Of a stretch of DNA of 64,000 nucleotides, positions 8,624 to 17,462 are shown in pieces (the stretch's first letter is position 1; the number at the start of each line of letters is the position of its first letter). A model generated the notes under the pieces. It made no database searches. It had not been told where the DNA came from and saw only the letters and a program-made list of their open reading frames with translations. The DNA comes from JAFEDN01 sp963697455 (GTDB taxonomy: Bacteria > Pseudomonadota > Gammaproteobacteria > Coxiellales > Coxiellaceae): the NCBI GenBank assembly GCA_963697455.1, contig CAVOOI010000035.1:62001-126000 (forward strand). Reading direction: 5' to 3'. The position numbers and the translations under genes are program-made.

Positions 8624-9577
8624 ATGAAAAGAAAGCAGGTGGGGTCTTTCGTTCCAGAAGCGAAAAGAAATGTTCAACAGCGTAGAAGTGAAGAAGATAA
8701 ACATTCTATTCCCGCTGTTGCTGAACAAAGAAGAAATGCGCAACAACAGCCAAGTACAGAAACTAGCTCCACGATTGTACTTATCATACCAGTAATAATA
8801 CCTCCGGAAGAAAAACAGCCTGATTATCAATCAATGGAGCTTGAAGAGATACTTTTAGCTATACCCTCTATTCCTCTTGAAGACTTCAAGACTGCTGTTC
8901 CTATTCCTATAATAAACGATGTGGAATCCCGTGGATTTTTATGTAAGGCGGTGCAAGGTAATAGACTGGATATCGTGAAATATTTGATTGATCCTGCGGT
9001 GATTAATTTAGCTGAGAAAGATTCTGCTGGAAACATTCCAATAATCGAAGCGGCTAATAGTGGAAATACTGAGATTCTTCGCTTGCTTCTTAGTCAAGTT
9101 GATGAGAACTATGAATCCGATTATGCAGACGCTATAAATGTTGATTTGGAGGATGATATTAGCGAAGCAATTCAGTCCGCTTTGATGAGAGAAGATAAAG
9201 AAACGGCCAAATTATTGCTAAAGTTCTCAGATGTCCATCATATACAAACTGTGTTGCTAGAAAAACAACAAGAATCAGGATTGGATCCAGCGATTTTATT
9301 AAAAGTATGGCCGCTTTTCTGTGAATTACTAATAAAGAAAATTGATGACGCCGATGATGAATTAGAGCGCAAATTAGTGCCCACAGCACCTGGCCTAGCT
9401 TCTTCTAGCTCATCAACAAGTACAGATGTGAGCACACAGCTGTCCTCTTCATCTGCCTCGGTATTTAGAAGAAGTCCAAGCCCTCAATCCCCGTCGATGA
9501 GATTAGAAACCAACATCAGCTCAAGTGCATCGGGTTCCTCGTTTTCTAATAAAAACTCGTTCGGCTCGGGGTGTTGA
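8624..9577 (+). CDS. Ankyrin-repeat-like protein, candidate secreted effector
   Basis: I start this 317-residue protein at ATG 8624, which has AAGGAG 9 bases upstream; the frame opens at 8570 without one. There is no signal peptide. A basic, Gln-rich N-terminus is followed by two ankyrin-like helix pairs: FLCKAVQGNRLDIVKYLID and IPIIEAANSGNTEILRLLLS, with the usual spacing. The last 80 residues are Ser-rich low complexity (SSSSSTSTDVSTQLSSSSAS). Small ankyrin proteins with disordered tails are common among type IV effectors of intracellular Gammaproteobacteria, so that role is an inference. The end overlaps the convergent MATE gene by about 30 bases. Confidence 0.7.
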   Translation: MKRKQVGSFVPEAKRNVQQRRSEEDKHSIPAVAEQRRNAQQQPSTETSSTIVLIIPVIIPPEEKQPDYQSMELEEILLAIPSIPLEDFKTAVPIPIINDVESRGFLCKAVQGNRLDIVKYLIDPAVINLAEKDSAGNIPIIEAANSGNTEILRLLLSQVDENYESDYADAINVDLEDDISEAIQSALMREDKETAKLLLKFSDVHHIQTVLLEKQQESGLDPAILLKVWPLFCELLIKKIDDADDELERKLVPTAPGLASSSSSTSTDVSTQLSSSSASVFRRSPSPQSPSMRLETNISSSASGSSFSNKNSFGSGC

Positions 9578-10919
9578 TAGTTTTGCACGCCATGTCTAAT
9601 TTCATATGTAGGCGCAATCCGGTAACAATGCATAAACTAAAAATAGCTAAAAATAGTCCGTACCAAACCCCGGTTGCACCTAACGAAGTGTGAAAAGCGA
9701 AAAGATAGGCGCTGGTTAAGCCGATCATTAAATAACAGATAATACTGATGAGCATGGGAATAAAGGTATCTTTGAGCCCGCGCAGCGCGCCGATAATAAT
9801 TGCTTGCGCGCCGTCAAAACAAAGAATTAAACCAGCGGCTATTAAAAATAAACGGACGACTGAGAAAAATTTCGCATCAGTATTATGGGGCAAGAATAAA
9901 TGCATAACGGCGTGCGGCGCCCAAATTAACACGCAGGCTATCAGAGCTGAGATGATCAATCCAGTCGTAATCCCTATATAAATGAAACGTATAGCTCGCG
10001 GCAAATTTTTCGCGCTATAAGCATGCCCGACTTCCAGAGCAGTGACGATTGAAATGGCCAGCGGTAAATTGAAGGCAGTGGACGCGCATTGTAAAGCAAT
10101 TTGAAAAGCCGCCAATGGAATTATCCCAAAATAACCCGCCATCAGCGCCGCGGCTAAAAATGTAATCATATCTAATACCATAATAATTCCGGCGGGCGCA
10201 CCGGTTATCCACAGAGACTTGAGTTTTTGCCAATCCGGTTTGCACCAATGCCACGCAATATATTTTTTTAAAATAGCTTGATGATGACAATACAATAACA
10301 AAGCAACGAACATAAACCAGCAGACGCCGGCGGAGGCATAACCAATGCCGGCGATGCCTAAAGCCGGGAAACCATATTTACCATAAATCAGTACATAATT
10401 TCCTGCAAAAGTGAGCGGGATAGACATAAAACACACCACCATTACCGCGCGGGCTAGCGCGAAAGCAGCGATAAATTCGCGTAACACATAAAACAGCATA
10501 AACCCTGGGATACCCCAGGTGAGCCCTTGTAATAAACGCTCTGCGCTAGCGACTACCACCGGATTTTGGCCCAAGGCCACCAAATAATAAGGCGCCTGCC
10601 AAGCGAGTAACATGGCAGGGACTGACATTGCCAAAGCCAAATAGATAGCTTGATACAAAAAAGATTGAATCTCATGCTCTTGGCCTGCGCCGCGTGCATG
10701 AACGATAGAAACACCTACAGTGCTTAACACTCCCCGGCAAAAAACTAAAATGGTAATAAAAATATTAGTTGCCAGCGCACCTGCCGCCAGTCCGGTGGGC
10801 CCGATCCAACCCATCATCAGCGTATCGATAAATTGCATTCCTTTCTGAGCTAAAAAGGCCGCAGCTAAAGGTAGGCAGAGTTTAATAAATCGTTGTATTT
10901 CTTTGATGGGTACTGTCAT
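9546..10919 (-). CDS. MATE-family efflux transporter (NorM-like)
   Basis: A 457-residue protein with twelve predicted membrane segments and the MatE pattern: PLAAAFLAQKGMQFIDTLMMGWIGPTGLAAGALATN at the start, and the related second half beginning at about residue 235. It would export cationic compounds using a Na+ or H+ gradient. Its ATG overlaps the xseA stop (ATGA at 10916-10919), so it is translated from the xseA transcript. The 3' end overlaps the convergent ankyrin gene. Substrate is not predictable. Confidence 0.88.
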   Translation of the reverse strand: MTVPIKEIQRFIKLCLPLAAAFLAQKGMQFIDTLMMGWIGPTGLAAGALATNIFITILVFCRGVLSTVGVSIVHARGAGQEHEIQSFLYQAIYLALAMSVPAMLLAWQAPYYLVALGQNPVVVASAERLLQGLTWGIPGFMLFYVLREFIAAFALARAVMVVCFMSIPLTFAGNYVLIYGKYGFPALGIAGIGYASAGVCWFMFVALLLYCHHQAILKKYIAWHWCKPDWQKLKSLWITGAPAGIIMVLDMITFLAAALMAGYFGIIPLAAFQIALQCASTAFNLPLAISIVTALEVGHAYSAKNLPRAIRFIYIGITTGLIISALIACVLIWAPHAVMHLFLPHNTDAKFFSVVRLFLIAAGLILCFDGAQAIIIGALRGLKDTFIPMLISIICYLMIGLTSAYLFAFHTSLGATGVWYGLFLAIFSLCIVTGLRLHMKLDMACKTINTPSRTSFY

Positions 10920-12127
10920 AGCGGAGGTATAATAGTGTCAACAGTACATTCACAGCCGCCATGCGCAAGTTGAATAGCAATAGTGTCTCCAGGATTAAGT
11001 TGTGCAGCGCTGGAAATAATATCCTGCGATTGTTTATCGCGTACGATGGCGTAACCGCGATCTAAAGTTTTTAATGGACTCAGGGTATTTAATGCCTGCG
11101 CGGCTTGATTAAGCGCTGCCTCACGGCGTTGCAGCGAATTGCGCAAAGCTAAGAGTAAGCGATGTTCGATTAAATCAAGATGTTGAGTTTGATCTTGCAA
11201 ACGCTGACCAGGATGACGTAACCGTTTGCTGATATGGAGCAAATTCGCTTGATATTGTTGTAACCGCGAAGTCAGTAAATGTTGAATGCGCTTTTGTAAA
11301 TGCCCGAGTTTTTGTAGCCATTCTTGGCAATCTGGACTGACGCATTCCGCTGCGGCGGATGGCGTAGGCGCGCGCACGTCTGCTACAAAATCCGCGATGG
11401 TAAAATCAACCTCATGGCCAATGCCGGTAATAATTGGAATTTCGCTGGCATAGATTGCTCGCGCCACAATTTCCTCATTAAATGGCCATAAATCTTCAAG
11501 CGAACCACCACCGCGGGCTAAAATAATCACATCACATTCGCGGCGTTGGTTAGCAATCTGTAAAGCATTGACGATTTTTCGCGCCGCTTGTTCTCCCTGC
11601 ACGAGAGTAGGATAAATGATCACCGGAATAGCCGGAAAGCGTCTTTTTAAAACGTTTAAAATATCATGGACAGCCGCGCCTTGAGCAGAAGTAATGACTC
11701 CGATGCAATGAGGTAAAGAGGGTAACGATTTTTTATTAGCGGCGGCGAACAGTCCCTCGGTTTGCAAACGTAATTTTAAAGCTTCGAATTTTTTTTGCAG
11801 TAATCCATCACCGCTCATTTCAATTTGCTGAATAATCAATTGAAAATCACCACGCGCTTCATATAAGCTAATCTGTGCCAGAGCGATTATTTGTAAACCA
11901 TTTTTTAAGTTGAAGTTTAAGCGTCTGCCATTCATGCGGAATAACGCGCAGCGCACCTGCGCCTGGCTATCTTTTAACGAAAAGTAACTATGTCCCGAAC
12001 TGGCCTGAGTTAAATTAGAAATTTCCCCACTTATCCATAATTGTCCCAGCGAGCCCTCCAGCAATTGCCTGGCCAATCCATTGAGTTCGGTGACACTAAA
12101 AATGTGTTTTTCAGTCATGTTTTTCAT
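10916..12127 (-). CDS. xseA: Exodeoxyribonuclease VII large subunit
   Basis: The 403-residue product matches XseA. An N-terminal OB-fold (SVTELNGLARQLLEGSLGQLWISGEISN...GHSYFSLKD) is followed by the catalytic domain (IGVITSAQGAAVHDILNVLKRRFP, ILARGGGSLEDLWPFNEE, GIGHEVDFTIADFVADVRAPTPSAAAE) and a C-terminal helical region. It degrades single-stranded DNA together with XseB. I place the start at ATG 12127, which has AGGA 6 bases upstream; an ATG at 12160 is also in frame but has no ribosome-binding site. The MATE gene follows with overlap. Confidence 0.93.
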   Translation of the reverse strand: MKNMTEKHIFSVTELNGLARQLLEGSLGQLWISGEISNLTQASSGHSYFSLKDSQAQVRCALFRMNGRRLNFNLKNGLQIIALAQISLYEARGDFQLIIQQIEMSGDGLLQKKFEALKLRLQTEGLFAAANKKSLPSLPHCIGVITSAQGAAVHDILNVLKRRFPAIPVIIYPTLVQGEQAARKIVNALQIANQRRECDVIILARGGGSLEDLWPFNEEIVARAIYASEIPIITGIGHEVDFTIADFVADVRAPTPSAAAECVSPDCQEWLQKLGHLQKRIQHLLTSRLQQYQANLLHISKRLRHPGQRLQDQTQHLDLIEHRLLLALRNSLQRREAALNQAAQALNTLSPLKTLDRGYAIVRDKQSQDIISSAAQLNPGDTIAIQLAHGGCECTVDTIIPPL

Positions 12128-12294
12128 ATATAATCCTAAGCGCAACACCAAATTTAACATGGAGTGTTAGCATGGCTATCATCAGTCTAACTTATTATGG
12201 ATCTTTTTTGAAGAATCTCCCCATTTAAGATTTTGTTAATAATCATATTCTATGATTACGAACAAATTCGATAATTATAGAAAGACTAATCTAG

Positions 12295-14034
12295 ATGAAC
12301 AAAGACGGCAATCGACTCAAAGAACCTTTACTTTTAAGTGCTTATTCTACTCCTACTTATTCTTCTACCTCCTCCCAAGAGACATTAGAACGAGTTCAAA
12401 TGGCAAAAGCCTTCTCCCAGCAACTGATTGATATCATAGAGCAACAAGATTTCAAGTTGGCTCGGGCAGGAAAAGCTATCAAAACCCAACAAGGCGCGAT
12501 GAAAACCGTTACGCCAGAGATCGCTAAGATTTATCAGGCGGCAACCGGGTTTTTAGAGGCCGACTTTTCTTCTATCACCAAGGAGGACGAGCTGTTGCAG
12601 TCTTTTTTTGAGTTTCTACAAAGCAGCATTCAAGATTTAACTGGTAAAACAGCAGTGGATGATGGTATCTTCTCCAAACGATCAGCAGAGACCGCATTGG
12701 TCCATCGCTTGATCTTATCAACATGTGATGCTCAAATAAATTCACGATCATTCAGAGATGAGAAACCTTTTCAACCCTCGAGTAAAAAAAAGCTAACTGA
12801 AAATTTCGAACTATGGGAAACACTTATTTTGGGGGATGAAGCTCAAAAACGAGAAGCAGTTGCATATTTATTTGCTGCTGCCCAACAAAGACATAGACGA
12901 GCCACATATTTTTATGCCCTTTGTCTTGATCAAGGTTTTTTCGTGGAACGCGATCAAGCTAAAGCTATAGAATGGCTTGAAACAGCTTCAGAAAGTGACT
13001 ATAGTTTCGGCGCCTCAGGATTGCTCGGCCAATACTACCTTTACGGGATTGGAGTTGAAAAAGATCGGCAAAAAGCAATTAGATTGTTTTATAAAGCAGC
13101 TGAGGATGATAATCCCTGTGGACTCTTTCAAATGAGCTTGCTCCCAGAGCAAAAAATAAAAGAACTTTCCCATCCTAAAAGCAGAAACGTTATGTACTAC
13201 ACTAAGGCTAGTATGCTAGAGACAGCAGCTAGGCTAAAGAATCTAGAGGCTCAAGCTTATGTATTTAGCCAGAGAGTAATAAATAATCAAACTGAGCTAA
13301 AAGCAGCAGACATACGTTCGAAACTGTTGGAATTTGCAAAGAAGGGCTCAATAGTGGCCATTCAAACCCTAATTTCTCTATCGAAGTCCCGAAAAGACTT
13401 AAAACTCACCTCAGAAGCTCAGTTAGCAGGTTTAATAGCGTTAGAATCCAAACCTATCTTACCTTGGAGTAATGCCCCTAAACTTGCAGAACTATATCTT
13501 GAAGCACAACCCGAACCGCATCCCTATGCAGCGGAATTAGACGCCATATTCCCGGATTTAGCTCAAAAAAATAGGAAGCCCACAATATCAGCTGATAGTA
13601 AAATAAGCCTACCTGCTTTCGAGAGTAAGTCCGAACAGGATAGTGATCCATATAAAAAATTGCGCGCGCTGCAAAATTTTTTTAAGGAATTAATCCTTAC
13701 TTTCCCCCCTCGTTTAGAGGTATTACCCGAAGCAGAAAGAACGCAAGAAAAGTATACAGGCCTAGAATTTTATAAAGTTGAATTTATCAATCTAGCTAAA
13801 CAGGGAGTACCAGAGGCCATTACTACACTTGTTAAATATTGCAGAAGATTTGATATAGAGACAGATATGGCTGAATCCTTATCAGCATTGTCAGTAACCA
13901 TGCAAGGGAACCGTCGCCAATCTGAACCAAGTCTCTTTCCCTCAACTCGATCAACTGCTAAAGAGGATTACTCCAGTCAGATTGATGCGATAATGAGTAG
14001 GCAAAAGACAGCTAGCTCTAGCTTCAGTAGCTAG
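12295..14034 (+). CDS. Sel1-like repeat protein, candidate effector
   Basis: A 579-residue protein without signal peptide. Residues about 185-280 contain at least two Sel1-type helical repeats: RRATYFYALCLDQGFFVERDQAKAIEWLETA and FGASGLLGQYYLYGIGVEKDRQKAIRLFYKAAEDD. Both show the A/G-Y-x(4)-GxGVxxDxxKAxxWxxxA spacing. The N-terminus is Ser/Thr/Tyr-rich and the C-terminus Ser-rich; the rest is helical with no family I recognise. Sel1 proteins mediate protein contacts and are frequent among effectors and signalling proteins of Legionella-like bacteria. The gene stands alone between xseA and a convergent CapA-like gene. Confidence 0.72.
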   Translation: MNKDGNRLKEPLLLSAYSTPTYSSTSSQETLERVQMAKAFSQQLIDIIEQQDFKLARAGKAIKTQQGAMKTVTPEIAKIYQAATGFLEADFSSITKEDELLQSFFEFLQSSIQDLTGKTAVDDGIFSKRSAETALVHRLILSTCDAQINSRSFRDEKPFQPSSKKKLTENFELWETLILGDEAQKREAVAYLFAAAQQRHRRATYFYALCLDQGFFVERDQAKAIEWLETASESDYSFGASGLLGQYYLYGIGVEKDRQKAIRLFYKAAEDDNPCGLFQMSLLPEQKIKELSHPKSRNVMYYTKASMLETAARLKNLEAQAYVFSQRVINNQTELKAADIRSKLLEFAKKGSIVAIQTLISLSKSRKDLKLTSEAQLAGLIALESKPILPWSNAPKLAELYLEAQPEPHPYAAELDAIFPDLAQKNRKPTISADSKISLPAFESKSEQDSDPYKKLRALQNFFKELILTFPPRLEVLPEAERTQEKYTGLEFYKVEFINLAKQGVPEAITTLVKYCRRFDIETDMAESLSALSVTMQGNRRQSEPSLFPSTRSTAKEDYSSQIDAIMSRQKTASSSFSS

Positions 14035-14103
14035 TATTATCTTGTTAAAGACAGCGGCATCGCGCATCCCCCGCAGCCAAGGGGGCCGCGCCTTGACACA
14101 GTT

Positions 14104-15147
14104 TTATGGATAAATTATTTTTTCAGTTTGGTCAATTTTTGCTAATATGCTTTTTGCTTCTACTTCGTTAGCTACTCGAGGTGTGGAGTTATTTTCAATT
14201 ATAATAGGAACAAGTTCAATGCTTTGGAGTTTTGCAGATTCATTGGAGACTCCTGTCGCTAACTTAATTTTCAACACCAAGCCTTCTGTAGTTTCCTGGC
14301 TGAATCCCTGGTCGAAAATATAGTTGCCTAAGGAATAGAAAATATATTTTCCCTGATACTTTTCAATAGTCTGAACCCAATGAGGGTGTGCGCCAATCAC
14401 TATGTCCGCACCGTTTTCTATTGCACTATGCGCAAAAGCAATTTGGCTGGAGTTGGGGCTGCGCGTATATTGGTTGCCAGCATGCATTGAAACAACTGTA
14501 AAATTACATTCAGATTTAGCCTTTACCAGAGATGATTTCAAATTATCAATATCTTCAATTCGGGCTACATAATTATTTTTTACTTTGCCACCGTCGTTAA
14601 TGCTAGAATATGAAGCGCCCACAAAACAAATTTTTATTCCTTGAGTTGCAATGATGGCAGGTTGCCAAGCATCCTGAAGAGTGGGGCCAGTTCCCATATG
14701 TTTGATATTATTGCTATCAAGATAACTGAATGTGTACAAAAGCCCATTCAGACCTTGGTCAAATGTATGGTTGTTAGCTAGATTCAGAATTTTAAAATTA
14801 TATTTTATTAAACCTTGGATATTTTCACGAGGAGCGGAAAGAATCAATGTATGATCTTCCGTTATGCCTCCACCTGAATCATTGGCGATGACATTAGAGA
14901 ATCCCCCCTCTCTTTTATAGTTTTTCGGTGGGGGAAATGTACATTCTAAATTGCCGAAATTGAAATCACTAGATTTTAATAACTGATCCATCGTTGGAAA
15001 GGGAAGCAGTGGATTATTCATTTCTTTGATTTTTGCTGCTACAAGACGCGACAACATAATGTCCCCCGTAGCCAAAAAAACAACTTCCGCTGCCTGAACA
15101 GAGAAAGGCCCCAAAAGCAAAGCACCTACAATCAAAAATTTTACCAT
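14104..15147 (-). CDS. CapA-family metallophosphoesterase-like protein, exported
   Basis: The 347-residue protein begins with a signal peptide (FLIVGALLLGPFSVQAAEV). It then follows the PgsA/CapA fold: ATGDIMLSRLV, NLECTFP, ILNLANNHTFDQG, FVGASYS, VVSMHAGNQY, IVIGAHPHWVQTIEKYQGKYIFYSLGNYIFDQ. The Asp, Asn-His and His-x-His residues that would bind metal are present. CapA relatives act in poly-gamma-glutamate or capsule production, but there are no other capsule genes here, so the substrate is unknown. It is likely to act in the periplasm. Transcribed alone. Confidence 0.85.
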   Translation of the reverse strand: MVKFLIVGALLLGPFSVQAAEVVFLATGDIMLSRLVAAKIKEMNNPLLPFPTMDQLLKSSDFNFGNLECTFPPPKNYKREGGFSNVIANDSGGGITEDHTLILSAPRENIQGLIKYNFKILNLANNHTFDQGLNGLLYTFSYLDSNNIKHMGTGPTLQDAWQPAIIATQGIKICFVGASYSSINDGGKVKNNYVARIEDIDNLKSSLVKAKSECNFTVVSMHAGNQYTRSPNSSQIAFAHSAIENGADIVIGAHPHWVQTIEKYQGKYIFYSLGNYIFDQGFSQETTEGLVLKIKLATGVSNESAKLQSIELVPIIIENNSTPRVANEVEAKSILAKIDQTEKIIYP

Positions 15148-15252
15148 CTGAATAGTCCTTTTATTTGTATTTTAAATGCTTTCTTGACTGATGCGGCTAT
15201 ATTATCCTGGATTGTACTAATTTTAGACTATTAATAGGTGATTGGTGACGGT

Positions 15253-15291
15253 CTTGCCAATTTAACAATTCTAGAATGTTAAATTGGCAAG
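15253..15291. repeat. Perfect 15-base-arm palindrome between genes
   Basis: CTTGCCAATTTAACA (15253-15267) pairs perfectly with 15277-15291, leaving 9 bases that include the palindrome TTCTAGAA. It lies between the end of a hypothetical gene and the start of the CapA-like gene, both on the minus strand. There is no T-tract, so it is not a standard terminator. It could be a regulator site or the remnant of a mobile-element end. Confidence 0.6.
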
Positions 15292-15382
15292 CCTGGCACG
15301 GGCTATGTATTATTCATTCAGAAAAGCCGTCCGAAACCGGCCGACTGGTGAGTATTTAGGTTTAATTCAAGCCTTAGATAAG

Positions 15383-15859
15383 TTAATGTAATTCGAGTCC
15401 ATTTTCTTTTCTGGTATCAAAGATTGTGGATTTAACAGGATTTTTATGTTCTAGACGCTCATTTATTTTTCCTTGAATTGCATTTTGGAATGAAGAGTCA
15501 AATAAATCGGTGTTATTGGAAAAAATACCCACAATTAAATTAAATTGATCCCGATACCTACCTTTTGTAACCGGACCATATGTTAGCAATTTATCTTTAA
15601 CGTTTTCAATTAAATCTTTGGAATTAATTTTGTGTTCCAGAGCTGTTTCAATTAACTTTTTAAATGCTTTCTCCAAATTTTGGGCGTTGCTAATATCCTC
15701 TGGATGAGGACCATACCCGAGAACTCTGATTTTTAATTTTCCTATTCCTTTAATATACGTATCGATTTTTTCATTTGATTGTTTTAAGTTCTCCACTATT
15801 TCCTGTTTTATGCTAGTTTCTGATTTTTTGAGAGTTTTTGGTTCTTTTATTGCTTTCAT
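15383..15859 (-). CDS. Hypothetical charged helical protein
   Basis: A 158-residue protein rich in Lys, Glu and Asn, with no cysteine, signal peptide or membrane segment. Sequence such as TSIKQEIVENLKQSNEKIDTYIKGIGKLKIRV predicts mostly helix. I do not recognise a family. It is more AT-rich than its neighbours and lies next to an insertion-sequence trace and a DUF4143 ATPase, so it may be part of acquired DNA. The start codon is preceded by an A-rich stretch rather than a clear ribosome-binding site. Confidence 0.5.
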   Translation of the reverse strand: MKAIKEPKTLKKSETSIKQEIVENLKQSNEKIDTYIKGIGKLKIRVLGYGPHPEDISNAQNLEKAFKKLIETALEHKINSKDLIENVKDKLLTYGPVTKGRYRDQFNLIVGIFSNNTDLFDSSFQNAIQGKINERLEHKNPVKSTIFDTRKENGLELH

Positions 15860-15962
15860 TTTTTTACCTACTTCTTTAAAAACGGTTAAAATATTAATTA
15901 TATATAGAGATTACATGTAAATTATTAAGGAAATCTGAAAACAGATATTAGACGGAAAATCT

Positions 15963-16097
15963 GAGTTGACTCATAAAAAACCTAACGCGAAGGCCAAAGG
16001 AAGGAAATTAGATCAATTGGCACAGCCGGAATGGAAATGGCGTCGAAGAGCAGTAAAAATGCCTGATGGGACCACTTTATCGATGCCGGATACTGAC
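15963..16097 (+). pseudogene. IS4-family transposase fragment
   Basis: In one frame the plus strand reads PEWKWRRRAVKMPDGTTLSM followed by PDT (about 16026-16094). This matches the region around the first catalytic Asp of IS4-type transposases, where W-x-W-R-x-R-x-V-K-x-x-D-G-T-x-x-S-M-P-D-T is a strong signature. Nothing of the transposase remains before or after: a stop lies upstream at 15936-15938 and the DUF4143 ATPase coding end begins at 16098. It is a relic of an insertion sequence, not an active element. Identification is from recalled motif only. Confidence 0.6.
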
Positions 16098-17262
16098 TCA
16101 GCCAAAATATTCGCGGAGGCCTTGCTGCCAGGGTAATACGGTTACATTGTCGATTTTTTTAGAGTATTTTTCGTTGCAAAGAACGATAGCTTCTGCATCT
16201 GGCAGATCCTGACGTAGCGTAGTAAACGTGCGGATATCTTCTGGGCCGACGTTGGTGGCGCTTTTGATTTCAATACATAATAACGGCTGTCCCGGACGCT
16301 CAACAACTAAATCAATTTCCGCATCGTTAATTGTGCGTAAATAAGAAAAACGGTATTCACGACGAGAATATTCGTTTAAGCGCATGCATTCCAGAATAAT
16401 GAAATGCTCAAACGCATTTCCGTAGCCATTGGTTTGCGCCACTAGGGGCACGCTCGTCAAACGCGATAATGCTCTCACCACACCAGGATCAAAGAAATAA
16501 AATTTGGGTTTATTACTCAGTCTTTTGCGAAAAGAATGGTGAAATGGCTCCAGGAAAAATCCAATTAAAGTATCTTCTAAAATGGAAAAATATGAACTAA
16601 TTGTTTTATCAGTGACGCCGACATCACGCGCAATATTACTAAAATTGATTATTTTACCATTGCCTTGCGCGGCGACCTCCAGAAAGCGTCGAAATGGGTC
16701 TAACCCGCGGATTAAGTGTTCGCCCCAAATTTCTTCTTTCAAATAAGTATGAGCGTAAGCATGCAGGAACTCTTGTTTTTCCTCATCATTTTGAAAGGTA
16801 AATATCTCTGGTAAAGTTCCCCATCGCAGTGCGGCGTCTAAATTGAATGCCGAGCCCAGTTCAATAGAAGTAAATGGGAACAAGTGATAAACAAAGGCTC
16901 TGCCAGCTAATAAATTAGCCCCCCCATGTTTGAGTTTACGAGCGCTTGATCCGGTCATGATAAAATATAGATGGGTTTTTCTCATGAGCTGTTGGACAAT
17001 GTCCAGCAGACGTGGCACTTTTTGAATCTCATCAATGATGACGTGAGTTATTGTCGAAGGCAATGCGGTTGTGATCTGGAATAACTCATTGGGATTGCGG
17101 GCAAAACGATCTTCTTCGGCGCTATCCAGCAAATCAAAGGTGATGCTAGACTCTGCTGGGTAGGTTTGTTCAAGTAATGTACTCTTACCGGTATTGCGGG
17201 GGCCAAAAAAGGAAAAAATGATGTTTTTTAGGCAATTCCAGGAGACGTTTCGTCAAAGCCAT
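16098..17262 (-). pseudogene. AAA-family ATPase with DUF4143 domain, frameshifted near the N-terminus
   Basis: The long frame from 17132 lacks the P-loop, but the DNA upstream encodes it in another frame. An ATG at 17262 with GGAG 7 bases upstream reads MALTKRLLELPKKHHFFLF; after a one-base shift comes GPRNTGKSTLLEQTYP (Walker A) joined to DLLDSAEEDRF. An extra A in one of two six-A runs (17205-17210 or 17213-17218) explains the break. Corrected length is 387 residues, close to the intact 393-residue paralogue at 33765. Later motifs are HVIIDEIQKVPRLLD (Walker B), TGSSARKL and the DUF4143 C-terminal part ending in a nuclease-like EIDLVVE...CIEIKSA. Cellular role of the family is unknown. Confidence 0.8.
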
Positions 17263-17265
17263 GTG

Positions 17266-17300
17266 GATACTCCGAAAATGTCAGTATTTCTCGGAGTATA
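17266..17300. repeat. 35-bp palindrome, copy 1, before DUF4143 ATPase
   Basis: ATACTCCGA (17267-17275) pairs with TCGGAGTAT (17291-17299) around a 15-base centre containing AAATGTCAGTATTT. Its arm supplies the GGAG ribosome-binding site of the ATPase gene starting at 17262 on the minus strand. A further half-copy (TACTCCGAAAAT, 17299-17310) abuts it, making a second small palindrome GGAGTATACTCC at 17294-17305. Confidence 0.75.
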
Positions 17301-17347
17301 CTCCGAAAATTGCCAGATTTCCACTATGGCGACGTACTTTTCTATAC

Positions 17348-17382
17348 CATACTCCGAAAATGTCAGTATTTTTCGGAGTATG
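17348..17382. repeat. 35-bp palindrome, copy 2
   Basis: CATACTCCGAAAA (17348-17360) pairs perfectly with TTTTCGGAGTATG (17370-17382) around TGTCAGTAT. The sequence is nearly identical to copy 1, 81 bases away. A degenerate extra half-site (CTACCGAAAATAT) follows at 17383. The repeated arrangement suggests cooperative binding of a protein, most simply the adjacent ATPase or its own regulator. Confidence 0.75.
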
Positions 17383-17462
17383 CTACCGAAAATATCATTT
17401 GAGCGGTTTGAGAATGATTGGGATTTTTGTTAAAATATGCATTAAAATTCAGGAAAGAGAGT

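Noticed and set aside
15963..16136. A complete small gene in the IS4-like frame
   Set aside because: No start codon with a ribosome-binding site, and its last codons overlap the ATPase coding end; it reads as a relic.
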